Assembly (NCBI GenBank): GCA_006538405.1
Contig: BJKQ01000002.1
Coordinates: forward strand, 3,410,001 to 3,474,000
DNA length: 64,000 nt
Direction of reading: 5' to 3'
Source: Hansfordia pulvinata
Taxonomy: Eukaryota; Ascomycota; Sordariomycetes; Xylariales
Below are positions 24,061 through 35,340 of this stretch, in pieces. Every line of letters begins with the position of its first letter. Positions within the stretch are counted from its first letter, which is position 1. The notes under the pieces are model-generated. The model was given only the letters and a program-made list of their open reading frames with translations, searched no databases and was not told where the DNA came from. The translations under genes were made by a program, and so were the position numbers.

Positions 24061-25508
24061 TGTGGGTTTGTTGCTGCCCCTCGCGTGCGTGTGTGTTTTT
24101 TTGTTTCGGTCTTTCTTGCGGGGTTTGTCGCTGGAATTCGAGTCGCCGTTGCAGTATAGGCAGTTTGTTGACGGAAGTTCGCCTTCTAAGGACGAACGTG
24201 TACACCCTGTCGTCGCTCTGTGTACCTCAGGTTAATTGGCTTCGCGCGGGAGTGTGTATAGTTCCGATGTTGTCCTCTGTGACATGATTATGTGGATCGG
24301 TGCAAGAAGTCATGTCGGTGATGTCTACCAACACTGGTGCAAGGCCACCCCGTCTCTTTGCGTCACCGGCCGCGGGTTCTTGGCGGTATCTGGTGTTGGA
24401 CAACCTGAAGTTATACGAAGCTTTAATTTCTTTGCAATCATGTGGAACGAGTCGCCAACACGTATCGTCGATACGAGCTGAAGTTTGCTTGAAGACCGTG
24501 AAAGGAGGATCGATCTGTCTTTGCGATTGATATTGGTCTTGGGGATTCTCTCGTCGATGTTTCACGCCCTTACCATAATGGCAGCAAAAGGTCTTTCGCG
24601 GGAATGTTGTGCTGCCAACGCGCCGCGGAACTCTGGACAATAACCGCTCCGGCTTGTCGCACGGAGACCCGGCCAGCCACTGTCATGTTATCCAGAGAGC
24701 ATCTGTCCGTTTGCCTCGTCAAATCGTGTGCTGTGTGATGTGATGAGCCTCGGGGCGGGAACCAGCAGACTGACAAGCCACATGCCGGTCTCCGTGCTCT
24801 CTCCCGTCCCAGCTGGCGGGTTGTCGATGGAGCCCTTTAACGACGTCTTTGGGTGCTTACTACGCCGCACCATGCACGATCGATTCCGCTGGGCTTGCCG
24901 AGTCTGGATTCGAGGTGACATCGCGGCGGAGACTATCACTGACCAGGTCGAATGGGCACTTGGCGTGTGACAGCCTTCGAGGACCTAGAGTCTGGTGACG
25001 AGACCAGTTGTCAGTATACAAACTCTCTCCGCCCTTATCCCCTTCGCCTTTCAACCAACGTTCCCCACGCAACAGCGAGCTGACAACAATGTCAAGCGGG
25101 GGGCTTCACCGTGGCACACGCCAGAGGTCTAGCCTTTGACTGACATGCAGCAGGTCTCCACCTCGGCGCCTACTATCACCACTGTCACTGGTCCGTGAGC
25201 CCACGAGATAACACCAAACTCGGCCCTGTTTGTGTGCGTGGCCGTCTCCGAGCTGGCCCTCAAGCGTCGATAGCCGCATTTTACCCCCCCCCCCCCCCCG
25301 GTGTGAAAGAAAAGGAAAAGAAGAAAACAAGCTCGGTCTCCTCGCAAACAGTGAGCAGTGGCATGCCCGCGGACGCTTCACAAGCATCATCACTTGACTA
25401 CCAAAGCCACGCCACGCCAAACTCGCGAGTGTCCCGGCAATAAAGCCTTCTTATCTACACTTTCTCCGCCCTTCTCCAGCGAGACGCACGACCAGCAGCC
25501 AGGCCAGA
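24061..25508. other. Intergenic region
   Basis: A 1.4-kb spacer between two plus-strand genes. It includes a 16-base C run (25284-25299). No gene is supported. Confidence 0.55.
25284..25299. repeat. Poly(C) run
   Basis: Sixteen C in the spacer before the monooxygenase gene. Confidence 0.85.
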
Positions 25509-27922
25509 ATGGCGAAGCCAGCGGACGACCCCTACGAGCCCCTCCTTGCAGATCGTCTCGACCATCTACGCCGCTTGCCGCCTTCACCGCCGCGCAAGCT
25601 GCGGGTGGTAGTGGTGGGCGCGGGCGTGGCCGGCCTGGCAGTAGCGCTGGGCCTGAGACGCCTGTCATCGTCGATGTCGCCGTCCCTGTCGATCGAGGTG
25701 GTAGTGCTGGAGCGAGCACGGGAGCTGACCGAGGCCGGCGCAGGCGTCCAACTGGCGCCCAATGCCACGCGCGTGCTTCGCCGCCTCGGCGTACTGGACG
25801 ACGTTGCGGCCAGCGCTGACGCGTGCCCGCGCATCAGCGTCCGGTGAGTCTTGTATTTTCTCTTCTTCTTTCCCCTCTCTTCGTGTCGTGCTTCTCGTGA
25901 TGCCGCGGGGCAGAGGGGCTGTAGACAAGCTGGTTGGCGTGACGGGAGACTGTAAACAATTGATATGAGGCGAGAGAGATTTGATTGGAGGGTGACTGCC
26001 GTCTGTCTCCTTCTCAAGGGAATGTGCCGGTCTCGGCTGTTTCTGGCTGTTGGACCAAGCGTGTATGCGCGTCGCCGAGTTGCCCCCCTTTTTTCAGGCC
26101 TTTGTTAGTTGTACCTCGATCCCAGCCGAATGCCACCCTCTCCCTCTTTTTCCGCCGTTACCAATTACATACCCAGAGCAGATATAAAACCCTCACTAAC
26201 CCGTCGGTTCGAACAAGGCGATACTCCAACAACGAGGAGATCGGCTCGGCGCCGCTGATGCCCAGCGCCGAGCGTCGGTATGGGGCGCCGAGCATCAGCG
26301 TGCACCGCGCGGATCTGCAGCGCGTACTCCTAGCTGCGGTCGAGGCGGCTGGCTGCGACGTGCTGACGGGGCGCGAGGTGGTGGCCGTCGAGGAGGAGGA
26401 GCGGAAGAATGATGACCACGGGGGCTGGTCGTCGCCGCCGCCACCCCGTGTGTTGGTCCGGGATGTCCATGGTGATGCCGCTGTCACTGGGGGTGACTTG
26501 GGTAGGGCTACCTGGCTCGAGGCTGACATCGTTCTCGGGGCAGACGGCATACGGTCCGCAGTCAGGTCGCACGTGCTCGGCGCTCTGCCCTCGGCGGTTG
26601 AAGCGGAATCAAGACCACAACCCCCACTGGCCGCCATGCCCACGGGCGATGTGGCGTACCGGATGCTGATCCCGCGAGAGCGCATGTCGCGCGGCAGCGA
26701 AGCACTGCGTCTGCTTGATTCGGGCATTGCGGCGCGCGTGCTCGGCCCCGGCGGCCATATCATGGCGTACACCGTGCGGAAGGGCAATCTGCTCAACGTT
26801 GTTCTGCTGCGGACGTGCGAAGGGGGGCCTCTTCTGTCTGACTCTTCTTCTGCTTCGTTATCTTCTTCCATTTCTCGCTCCCTTCTACCGTCGTGGCTAT
26901 CGTGCCTCGGCTCGCGCCGTCGACGAACCTGGGCAGACGCCCTCCGGGCTTGGTGGCGGCGGGGACGGTCAGCTGTGGAAACGGCAGCAGAGTCGGATGA
27001 GACCATCAGTTGCAAAAACAGTGTCAGCAGCATCAGCAACAGCAGCAACAACAGAAACAGCGCCACCCCAGATAAGGCGTGGACCACGTTCTGCGGCCAG
27101 GGGGAGCTGCTCCGCGCGTACCGCGGCTGGTCGCCCCTGGTGCAGAGCCTGATCCATCACGCCCCTCCCGACAGCGACGGCGGCGTGCTGCGCTGGGATC
27201 TGCGCAGCCTTCCACCGCTGGAGCGGTGGACGAGCCGGCGCCGGAGCAAGTCGCAGGCACCGGGCCATGGGCGGCGTGGCGGGACTGGGGCCGGATCGGT
27301 GGCGCTGCTGGGCGACGCCGCACACCCGATGCTGCCGTACGTCGCGCAAGGCGCCGCCAACGCCATCGAAGACGCCGGCGCCCTCGTCGCCGCCGTGGCC
27401 TGCGCGCTTGGCAGTGACGCTGCTGCCGCTGCTGCCGCTGCCGCTACCGACGATGAAAGGGATAGCGGTGACTGTGGCGGCGGTGGTGATGGCGGCGACG
27501 TAGCCAGGGCCAAGTCCCAGGCGGACACCCTCAGCCTCGCCCTCGCCGTCTACGAGCTGGCTCGCAAGGGCCGGGCCGAGCGCATCCAGGCCAGCGCGGC
27601 GGCGACGGGGCGCGCGTTGCACCTGCCGGACGGCCCAGAGCAGGAGCGCCGCGACCTGGCGATCCGGCGGGCTGGCGGTGGAGATGGCGATGATGGCGCA
27701 GACTGCAGCTGCAGTTGTCAGGCCATCGAGAAGGAGGAGGAGGAGGCGGAAAGTCGTGCAGGCGGTCGCGGGGGTGGCTGCGAGTGGGAGAAGTGCCCAA
27801 GGGCCGGCGCCTCGCCCGACCTGTGGATCGACCGGGACTGGCAGGACTACATGATGGGGGTCGACGTCATGAGGGATGTTGTCGAGCAGTGGGACGCTCT
27901 GGCAGACGAGGTGAGCCGGTGA
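25509..27922 (+). CDS. FAD-dependent monooxygenase (salicylate-hydroxylase-like)
   Basis: Exons 25509-25843 and 26218-27922 encode about 679 aa; the 374-nt intron ends in AAG after a CTAAC branch-like site. The Rossmann motif VVVVGAGVAGLAVALG (GAGVAG at 37-42) opens the FAD domain, with GAGVQLAPNATRVLRRLG after it. The DG motif is LGADGIRSAVRSH (D221), and the GD motif is VALLGDAAHPMLPYVAQGAANAIEDAGAL (D478). This is the class A flavoprotein hydroxylase pattern, acting on aromatic or secondary-metabolite substrates. Two low-complexity insertions are unusual for the family: a Ser/Arg/Asn-rich stretch (about 26829-27075) and an Ala/Gly/Asp run (about 27415-27510). No biosynthetic cluster partners are seen nearby. 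Confidence 0.88.
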
Positions 27923-28482
27923 TAGTGGTGGCGGCTGCGCGTGGGTGAGTCAGTGAGCGAGCGAGTGAGTGAGTGGATGAGTGGGTGAGAGGGTGGCTGA
28001 GTGGATGGACAGACGGATGACAATGAACACCTGCCTGTGCTGCATGCTGGTCCGAAATAGGTACGCAAGGAAGGAACGAAACACGACCACGTCCAGTACA
28101 TGCGGACAGCGCGAGACGGAACCGGTTTGATGACGGGACCTCAGTTCGGTTTCGACGACATTCAAGTCCGCTTCCATGGAATACATCTTCAAGCAATACA
28201 TTGTACTTCCAAATAACGGGCCGCCTCAGGTCCCGTCTGTTCGGTTGACGCCCCCTTCTCTCTTTCGTCGTTTGAAGCTGACCTCACTTGCGAGGACAAG
28301 AGGCTCGATCAATGCACACGTTTTAGTCTTTTGTCTTTACCTGTCCAACATCGTGACATGCCTTATAATATCTTCTTCATCTTTTATACATCCAGTCTTT
28401 GGGCTACCCATGTCGCTGGGGCTTGTAACCTGACCCCTTCTCAAAGTTTCCTGGCGCCGCTGAGATGACACCCCAACAGAGC
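27923..28482. other. Intergenic spacer with degenerate GAGT repeats
   Basis: The first 100 bases (about 27955-28020) hold imperfect GTGA/GAGT-type tandem repeats. Otherwise I see nothing that supports a gene. Confidence 0.5.
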
Positions 28483-29001
28483 TCATCGGCCCCCTCCACA
28501 CTCATCCTCATCGTCAAAGACCCAGAACATCCGGCGGCCCATCTCCAGCGCCGCCAGGTCCCGCGCCTCCCGCCGGTGCCGCGAGCACTGGTGCTCCGCC
28601 ACGGGCTGCTGCTGCCGCCGTCGCCGTGGGCGCCTGACTCCCGGGGTCGTCGCCCTCGTCTGCTGCTGCTGCTGTTGCTTCCCCCGCGCCGATCCATCAC
28701 GGCCAGATGTATCAGCGTTCCCTTCTCCTTCTGACTCTCTCGCTGAGGTTGCTTTTGATGTCGACGACGACGACGACGACGACGACGATGATGATGATGA
28801 TGATGATGATGGCACACAAGCCCCACCGGCCGCATCCTGCCGGGACCCCGGCCGGCCGCGGCCGTGAGAGGCCCCGTTCCCGAGCCCGTAGCCGTAAAAG
28901 TCGCCCGCCGGCACCGGCGCCATCTGCATGCACGACTGGCACAGCCTCTCCGCCGTGGCTGGGCGCCGGCGCGGGGCTACCAGCGTGTTGATGAAGTCCA
29001 T
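28483..29001 (-). CDS. Candidate low-complexity small protein
   Basis: A single open frame of 172 codons starts at the ATG at 29001. It opens MDFINTLVAPRRRPATAERLC, has a CQSCMQM motif, then a run of about 16 Ser encoded by a trinucleotide repeat, a short Gln run, and ends FWVFDDEDECGG. Just upstream of the ATG is a long (GT/AC)n tract, and a TATA-like box (GATATAAAGG on the minus strand) sits at about 29402-29411. In favour are the plausible start and acidic C-terminus. Against are the heavy low complexity and the lack of a recognised family. Treat as tentative. Confidence 0.4.
   Translation of the reverse strand: MDFINTLVAPRRRPATAERLCQSCMQMAPVPAGDFYGYGLGNGASHGRGRPGSRQDAAGGACVPSSSSSSSSSSSSSSSSTSKATSARESEGEGNADTSGRDGSARGKQQQQQQTRATTPGVRRPRRRRQQQPVAEHQCSRHRREARDLAALEMGRRMFWVFDDEDECGGGR
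28761..28811. repeat. GAC/GAT trinucleotide repeat
   Basis: About nine CGA-type units pass into about eight TGA-type units. On the minus strand in the candidate frame it encodes serine. Confidence 0.85.
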
Positions 29002-29010
29002 GTCGAATTG

Positions 29011-29056
<46 letters not shown>

Positions 29057-30361
29057 CGGTCCAGCTTCTTCCTGGTGTCGACTCGAAATAGAAGCACGGT
29101 CGTCGGCCGAGCTGTAGAATGATGGTCGTCTTTTCCTTTTCCCTCTCCTTTTCGCCCTCTTCTTTTTGAGGCGACCCAACCTCTCGTAGGTGTGCGCAGG
29201 CAATGATGAAAAGCGTTCGTGTCGGTTTACTCGGTCGTGACCACGCACGGGTCGGAGCAGACGAGAGCGGGGAGGGGCGAGAGAACTCGGGCAATTCGGG
29301 TTAAAGGTGGGTGGTTCGGGCCTCGCGGCAATGCTGGATAATCGAGGGTTCGTTGCTACGGCCTGTCTCAGCCAGCTCGGCCCTGCAGGCGTCGTGTCGT
29401 GGCCTTTATATCCAGCACGCCTGAAGGGAGGGCAGAGTCCTTTGTCCCTCTCCCTTGGACGGGCCACAAGGGGAATCCAGTAGCCAAATTCAGCTTGGAG
29501 ACAAATTCGCTAACAATGGCCTTTGCCAGGGAAAGAGAGAGTCAATACCTTGACGGAGTATGAACAACCTCGTGAAGTGGAACGACGGTGAGGGGTAGTC
29601 ACTGTCGAAGCAGTTTGCACACGGGCCATGCATAGGACGCGAACATGCCGCACCGGAGTAAACAGACATCAGATGACGAGGCATGTGGCTGACGGGAACG
29701 CAAGCCTGCCGGGCTTACGTTGAGACATGGCACGGCTGACAGATGAGTCAAGCGAACCGGATCCGAGATCCCTGACTGCCAGGCAGAGGCAGACCAATGA
29801 ACAGGCACGGGACAATGTCAACATCGAAACGCATTGACAACCAGGGGGGAGGCCCCGCAGAGCCCGAGCTTGCAATGCCCATGGAAGGGTCCCATGTATT
29901 CAATGCGCCTCCTGGAAATGAACATGTTCAGGCCCTTGGCTACAACCCAATGTGCCTGCCTGCCGGCATCCATTCAACGAACAGCAACCATGATACGTCC
30001 GAGTTCTACCAGTACACGCAAGGGAGATAAAAGGCCGCCGCCCCGAGAAGACCGTTCCGTTCTCCTCTAAGTATCAAACAGCCCAGACCGGTTCCCCGTA
30101 TCGCATTGCTAAACCTGAGGAAGTGAAACTTTTGTTGAATTTTTTTCTGTTTGAGTTCATGTGAAGATAGCTGATTCGAACGTCACAGCAACCTTGGGTC
30201 GCTGCAACGACCGATCTGGCAAAGCGTCTGCTTGCCTATTTTCGAGTGCGTTTCAGCACTGGAGACGACGAGTGTCAGAACAGCCATGTTCATGGAGGTT
30301 ATGCAACCTGACTCCTCCACATATGCTGTCTGCTGCCCTGTCGTTTTTGCCATTTAGGAAC
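29002..30361. other. Intergenic region
   Basis: The region contains the GT microsatellite at 29012-29055 and a TATA-like element at 29402-29411. No other gene is supported before the 3' end of the STM1-like gene at 30362. Confidence 0.5.
29012..29055. repeat. GT dinucleotide microsatellite
   Basis: About 22 GT units immediately upstream (minus strand) of the candidate start at 29001. If that gene is real, the tract lies in its 5' leader. Confidence 0.9.
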
Positions 30362-31645
30362 TTAGGCGCCCAGGCTGGGGAAGGCAGACTGGTCAGCAGC
30401 GTTGAAACCAGAGTTCTCCTTGCCACCGCCACGGGGGCGGGGGCCGTCACCGCGGCCACGGCCACGGGGAGCGCCATCGCCACGGCCGCGTCCACCACGG
30501 CCCTCGCCGCGACCACCGCCGCGGGGAGCACCGCCGCCGCGGGCACCGGGACCGGCACGGGTGCGCTCAGGCTCGACGTATCGCTGGTCAATCTCGACGA
30601 CCTGCTTGACCTTGCGCTCGCGCTCACGGCGAGCCTTGCCGGCGGAGCCGGAGATGAACTCCTCCTCGTCATCGTTCTTGGCCAGAGGCTTGGCGTCGGC
30701 CCACTTCTTGTCGGCCTTGCTGCCCTCGTTGGGCTTGCGGATGGAGAGGTTGCCAAGAGCGAGCTTCTTCTCGGCCTGCTGGGCCAGGTAGTCGGCGTAC
30801 GAGACGCTCTTGTCTTCCTCGACTTCGGCCTCGTCAACGGCGTCCTCAGCGATGGCGTCCTTGATCTCGGATTGGGCAATGGCCTCGCCGGCCTGCTCGT
30901 CCTTTTGCTCGGCCTCGCCTTCGGCGGCGCCCCACGACTGGGCAGCCTGCTTCTCAGAACCACTACTCTGGGTGTCAGTATTCACTTGCCATCGAGTGCT
31001 CGGTCGTCTGGGGGGTTCAGTATCTTACGTGGCTTGGCTCTTGGAGTGCCTGTCGTCACGCTCGCGGGGAAGCGGCCACCACGGCCTAGTCAAGCAAAAA
31101 ACTGGTCAGCACACCTTCACGTTTGTGAACATCCGATACAAGAGTGGGCACTCACCTCCGCGCTCGCGAGCGCCACGGCCGCCGCGGCCGCCGCCACGGG
31201 GAGCCTCGTCGGTACCCTTGCGCTGGTTGCTGGCGCTGCCGGCGTTACGGTCACGGAATGCTGTGGGGAGAGAGTCAGTGGGGGGTGAGAGGCCGGGAGG
31301 GGCAGGGGGGAAAAAACTCACCTCCCTCGTTGCCTCCAGCACCAGGGCGGCTCTTAGCACCAGTGTTGTTGGCGGGCTTGATGGGCGCCTGGGGCTCGAC
31401 GTTACGCTTGGTGGAGCGCAGAGAGTTCTTGTCGACGGTCTTGACCGGGCCTTGAGGGGTGTTGTCCTCCTCGTCGTTACCTGGGGGCGGGGAGAGGGCG
31501 TCAGTTATGGCGACAAAGCGAGCGTAAGGGTGGAGGGGGGCGGAGCGAATGGCAGCGTAGAGAGCGACCAGACGAGCCAGCGAGCGAGCGAGAGGAACAT
31601 GATCTTACCGAGGAGGGCAAACAGGTTTTTGGAGGCGACCGACAT
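30362..31645 (-). CDS. STM1/SERBP1 (HABP4-type) RNA- and ribosome-binding protein (one frame break)
   Basis: Exons are the complement of 31609-31645, 31322-31480, 31156-31260, 31029-31085 and about 30362-30967. It starts MSVASKNLFALLGND, the Stm1-N hallmark, then has basic RGG-rich stretches (RGGGRGGRGARERGG), a DDRHS motif in exon 4, the conserved SVSYADYLAQQ block, and a long RGG tail ending FPSLGA. The family binds 80S ribosomes and mRNA and preserves dormant ribosomes. Exon 4 reads as family sequence only if one base is added to a run of four G on the plus strand (31066-31069). The exon 4/5 acceptor is then uncertain (near 30965-30968). RGG repeats suggest arginine methylation. Confidence 0.85.
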
Positions 31646-33959
31646 GGTGACGGCAATTGATGTTCGCCTTTGAGCAAGGCGGAGCTTTACAGGGCGACAG
31701 TCAGGCCGAGGGCTTTGAATGCAACGAGGGGGTTAAGGATACGGCCTAGCAGGTCATATCCTTGTGGACGAGTGGTGGTCGGGATCGGTGGTGGTGAGGC
31801 GGGCTCCCGAGACTGGAGGAAAGCGGTGATGTGAGGTGGTGGGTGGTTGTGGAGGAGGTGGTGAAGGTGGCAGGCAGGCAGGTAGGGCAGAGCAGAGGCA
31901 GAGGGGGTCGGTCGGCCGGTCGAGGGCTGGAGGTGGCGCGCAATACTGGAGGGCAGCGCAATACTCGTGCCTGGTAGTGCGCAAAAACCAGGCGGGACAG
32001 GGCTACCTGCTCTCAAGTGTATCTCCACATCGCGTACCCGGCGTCACTCAAGGAGGCAGCTCCAAGTATGTGTACGGGAAACATCCAGCCGCTCAAGGTA
32101 TCGGTCGGCGCGACAGTAGCGCGGTCGCTACACAGAAAGAGCTGCCCCGTCGTCGGATGCGGCTGTACGGGTACTTGACAGCTCGGCAGGAATGGACCGA
32201 CTCTACTTGACTGCAGATTCTCGACCGAGAGATAGTTTTCACCCGGATGCAATAAGAGGCACTCACTCAAACCAGGGCCGGAACCCGTGTGCTTGGTGTG
32301 CCTGGCCGACGCCGCCCTGGCACGGATGAAGCTGTCTACGACGGGGTGTTCGTCTTCGTTTTGGCGCGATTGGTCTCTTGCGCTCCCGCAACAAGGAAGC
32401 TGCAGTAAATTTCTGGGTTTTTTCTTCAAGTCGGGCCCGCGACTTCTCCTCTCTTGCGTTGCCGCCCGCCGCTGCATCCCTCCCGCCAGCTGCTCAGCGT
32501 TTGCGCCATTTGACTTGAGTACGCCATTGCTGCGTCACAGTGCAAGACCTCTCGCCCGTCGGTCTCTGGTACCTACTGCGTTTCTTCATCGGGCATCTCT
32601 GCTACGCGAGGGAGGCGCGGGGCCAAGCGTGATGGTGCAAATTTCTTCCCACCACTCGAGAACAGCGACAGGAAAACCGAAGCATCTGACAGCCCAAGCT
32701 GGCGTCGCATTCGGCGGGGGGTTATGCCACCATTGGCCGCAACCGGACCTGATCCGGTACTGCAGCTGTCCGTGCTTTGGGGTAGCTTGATGTACTTCTC
32801 TGGGCTGATAGTGGCGCAGTGTGCCGCGTGGAAGCTTCCCGGTACCTCTGCAAGGCAGCACGGACTCCAGGAAAATGTACCGTTGGAGGGGTCCGGCGCC
32901 CGCCCAGCTCCGGCGCAGGGTCGCGGCCAGCGCCAGTGACGCTTAGCCCGATCGGGATTTCTGCCTTTTCCTCCCAATTTTCAGTCGAGGTTAGTGCGCT
33001 GCCCAGGCGCTTGATAGGGCTTGCTCTGCCTCGGCGGCCGCCCACCAGACATTCACATATCCAACGTGCAGTCGGCCCCGACTGCGAGTACGACACGTAC
33101 GAATATAGTTAGGCCTGATTCAGCTTCTGGGTACCCGAGAACAAGACTCATGTCACAGAGGCACAGAGGGAGGTACCCCCTCGCCGGTGCGTCGGCACTC
33201 TGGCCTGCTGCGCCGGCTTGCCCTGTGCGCTTGTCACTGGGCTTGGCATGCGTGGAACTCCCGAACCCCAACCCTCGTTCCTTCCGCCATGCCGGCATTC
33301 GGTGGTGCCTGTGGTATCAGTTGATGTGCATTGGGCAGCCTCCCAGGAGGCAGGTACGTCACGGTCACGAGTGCGAGTACGAACCTCAGCTAGTACACCA
33401 CCGAGAACACGAGCCCCAGACAACAACCCAGTTGGCGATGCCTTACGGTGCAGGTCAGGCACCCATTGAGTCTGAGGATTGCGGGACCACAACACGGCTT
33501 GTAGACGCAACTATCGTGTTTGTGTCGGTTCCTCGTTCCTCTTGTCACCAAACTGCCCATCCGCGGGGTCCAGGTCATCAGAGGTGAGGACTGCGAGTGG
33601 TACGATCACGACATCAAATGCAAAGGTATGTCGACGACCTGGAGGCCTTGAACGAGGGATTCTCCTGTCGTTCCTTTTGAATACAGCTATTCTAGCACTC
33701 GTAAATTATAGCACTCGTAAAGGCGCTTTAAATGTTGCCTTCGTGAGAGCCAATTTCATAATCAAGGTAACGTACCTGACCCGGAGCAGACACGAAATGT
33801 ACCTTCCATTAACGTCAACACAGGTAGGTTCAGGGAGATTTCATGTACATGGCACAGCTCATGAAGCCGGGCGGTAGCCACGAGCCACGTGTGTCCGAAG
33901 AGCTCGGGTTTCCAAGCGGATCCGCCGCACGTCCTCGTCTCTGATGCCGGCGAGAGCTC
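31646..33959. other. Intergenic region upstream of the STM1-like gene
   Basis: The 2.3 kb contains the STM1-like promoter and leader and much sequence I cannot explain. Repeated ACTCGTAA elements occur at 33697-33704 and 33713-33720. An exon-like fragment at 33574-33624 is listed separately. Longer open frames near 32000-33600 look like GC shadows. Confidence 0.45.
33574..33624 (+). other. Orphan exon-like fragment
   Basis: Between a CAG and a consensus donor (GTATGT at 33625) lies an open stretch reading VIRGEDCEWYDHDIKCK. Its composition (Cys, aromatic and acidic residues) is unlike the surrounding DNA and resembles a piece of a small secreted protein. I could not find a start codon or partner exons, so it may be a relic. 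The splice-like borders are seen; coding status is inference. Confidence 0.2.
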
Positions 33960-34577
33960 TCAGTCCTGGCGGCTTGGTCGGGAACCGCCCACCCTGCTCT
34001 GGTAAACCGCATCTGGGTCGCCGGGCTTGGGCAGTCTTTTCCCGCCCTTGGCCTTGACGACCTGGTAATACGCGTCGCCCGGCCTCACGGAATGACACCG
34101 CAGGTCGTCGCCGGAGCTTTTCTTCTTGCTCTGGAAGCGGGCCGTGTACCCGCCTGCGCACGCGGGCTCGCCTGACCTGGCCGGCTCGGGGTAGAAGAGC
34201 ACGGCGTGACCCTGGAGCAGGTCGCGGATATCGATGGACTTGGCGTCGGCGGGGATTTTATTGCACCCTCCGACCTCGGCCTCGTAATGCTCCGACCACA
34301 TAGGATACGTGCATTCCTCGTCGTAGTAGCTGTTTGGTATTGGTTTCAGCTTCAGTGTCAAGAGATACACGTCTCTGGTGTGCTTGGGGGTGGGTATGTC
34401 CTCTCTTCAACATCAAAGTGGGTGGTGGTGACTGATGGAGACGTACAAGTTCACGAGGGCTCCGATAGGGTCCTCCTCTTCCTTTTCCCCGTTTCTATGC
34501 TTATGCTTGCCAGCAATGGCTGACATTGGGAGGGTGGCTGCCATTAGGCCCATGACCAAAGCTGAAAACCTCACCAT
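33960..34577 (-). CDS. Small secreted four-cysteine protein
   Basis: Exons, complement of 34447-34577 and 33960-34374, encode 181 aa with a 72-nt intron (donor GTACGT). Residues 1-22 form a signal peptide (MVRFSALVMGLMAATLPMS, cleavage likely after AIA). The mature protein starts with a Lys/Glu-rich segment and then an ordered domain with four cysteines, C65, C81, C116 and C137, enough for two disulfides; motifs include YYDEECTYPMW and FYPEPARSGEPACAGGY. A TATA-like box lies about 145 nt upstream. I do not recognise the family. Size, secretion and paired cysteines fit an effector-like or cell-wall-associated protein, which is inference. It is followed upstream in tandem by another secreted protein gene. 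Confidence 0.75.
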
Positions 34578-35340
34578 GATTGCGATGGAGTGCTTGTATT
34601 GCCAAGTCGATATCAGCAATGGTCACGACAGCTCAAACGTCTCTCTTCCAAGTGAGACGAGAAATAAAGGGCGGCGCGGTGTTCCCAGCTAGACACGAGC
34701 GCGAGAGGGAGAGAAGGGTTTTATATCTACCTATCCATCCCACACAACCCACAAACCGAATCAGCCGTCAGACAGGAAATCTGACAATACGAGTATACCG
34801 ATGAGCGACCCTTTCCACGAAGCCCGGCTTCTCCTTCTTCTTCTTCTCCAATATACCCGCCCGCCCCCCGAGCGGCAAAAGTGCGGCGCGGCGCGGCGGG
34901 TTGGGTCGCCCCTCTGACGGCAGCGCCAACCACGCAACCCCTGCCGCGCTGACCAGTGACGGGCCCAATCTCACTCATCGACTGCCCAAGGTGCCCACGG
35001 ACGGCGGCGGCGACGGGAAGGCTGCTGAGAATAGAAAGCAGGAATTCACGCACAGTGTAGGGCGCGTGTCCCCCTTTTGGACCGATCCCGGGGCTGTGAG
35101 CCGGACGGATCTTGTGTAAGCACACTGGGAGACAACACAACAGCAAGCAAGAGGAAGCGCTCCGAGGCGACGCCAGTCTATTTGTTTTGTTTTTGTTTTG
35201 TTTTTTAAAAAAGAAACCGAGATCCCACTCGGGTTCTTCGTTCTCATATTCACCTTCTCGTTCTCCGTGCTTGGCAGAAGGGGGGTTTCCGGCCCGTTGT
35301 TCTCGGAAGTGCCCCGCGTCTGAGAAGAAGAACCCCCTAT
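34578..35340. other. Intergenic spacer between two secreted-protein genes
   Basis: The spacer holds the promoter of the four-cysteine gene and the 3' end of the next minus-strand gene. The octamer TACGAGTA is at 34788-34795. A T-rich/A-rich tract (about 35180-35212) may include the polyadenylation region of the upstream gene. Confidence 0.5.
34719..34727 (-). promoter_or_regulatory. TATA-like box of the four-cysteine secreted protein gene
   Basis: The minus strand reads GATATAAAA about 145 nt upstream of the ATG at 34577. Distance and sequence fit a fungal TATA element. Its use is not demonstrated. Confidence 0.4.
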
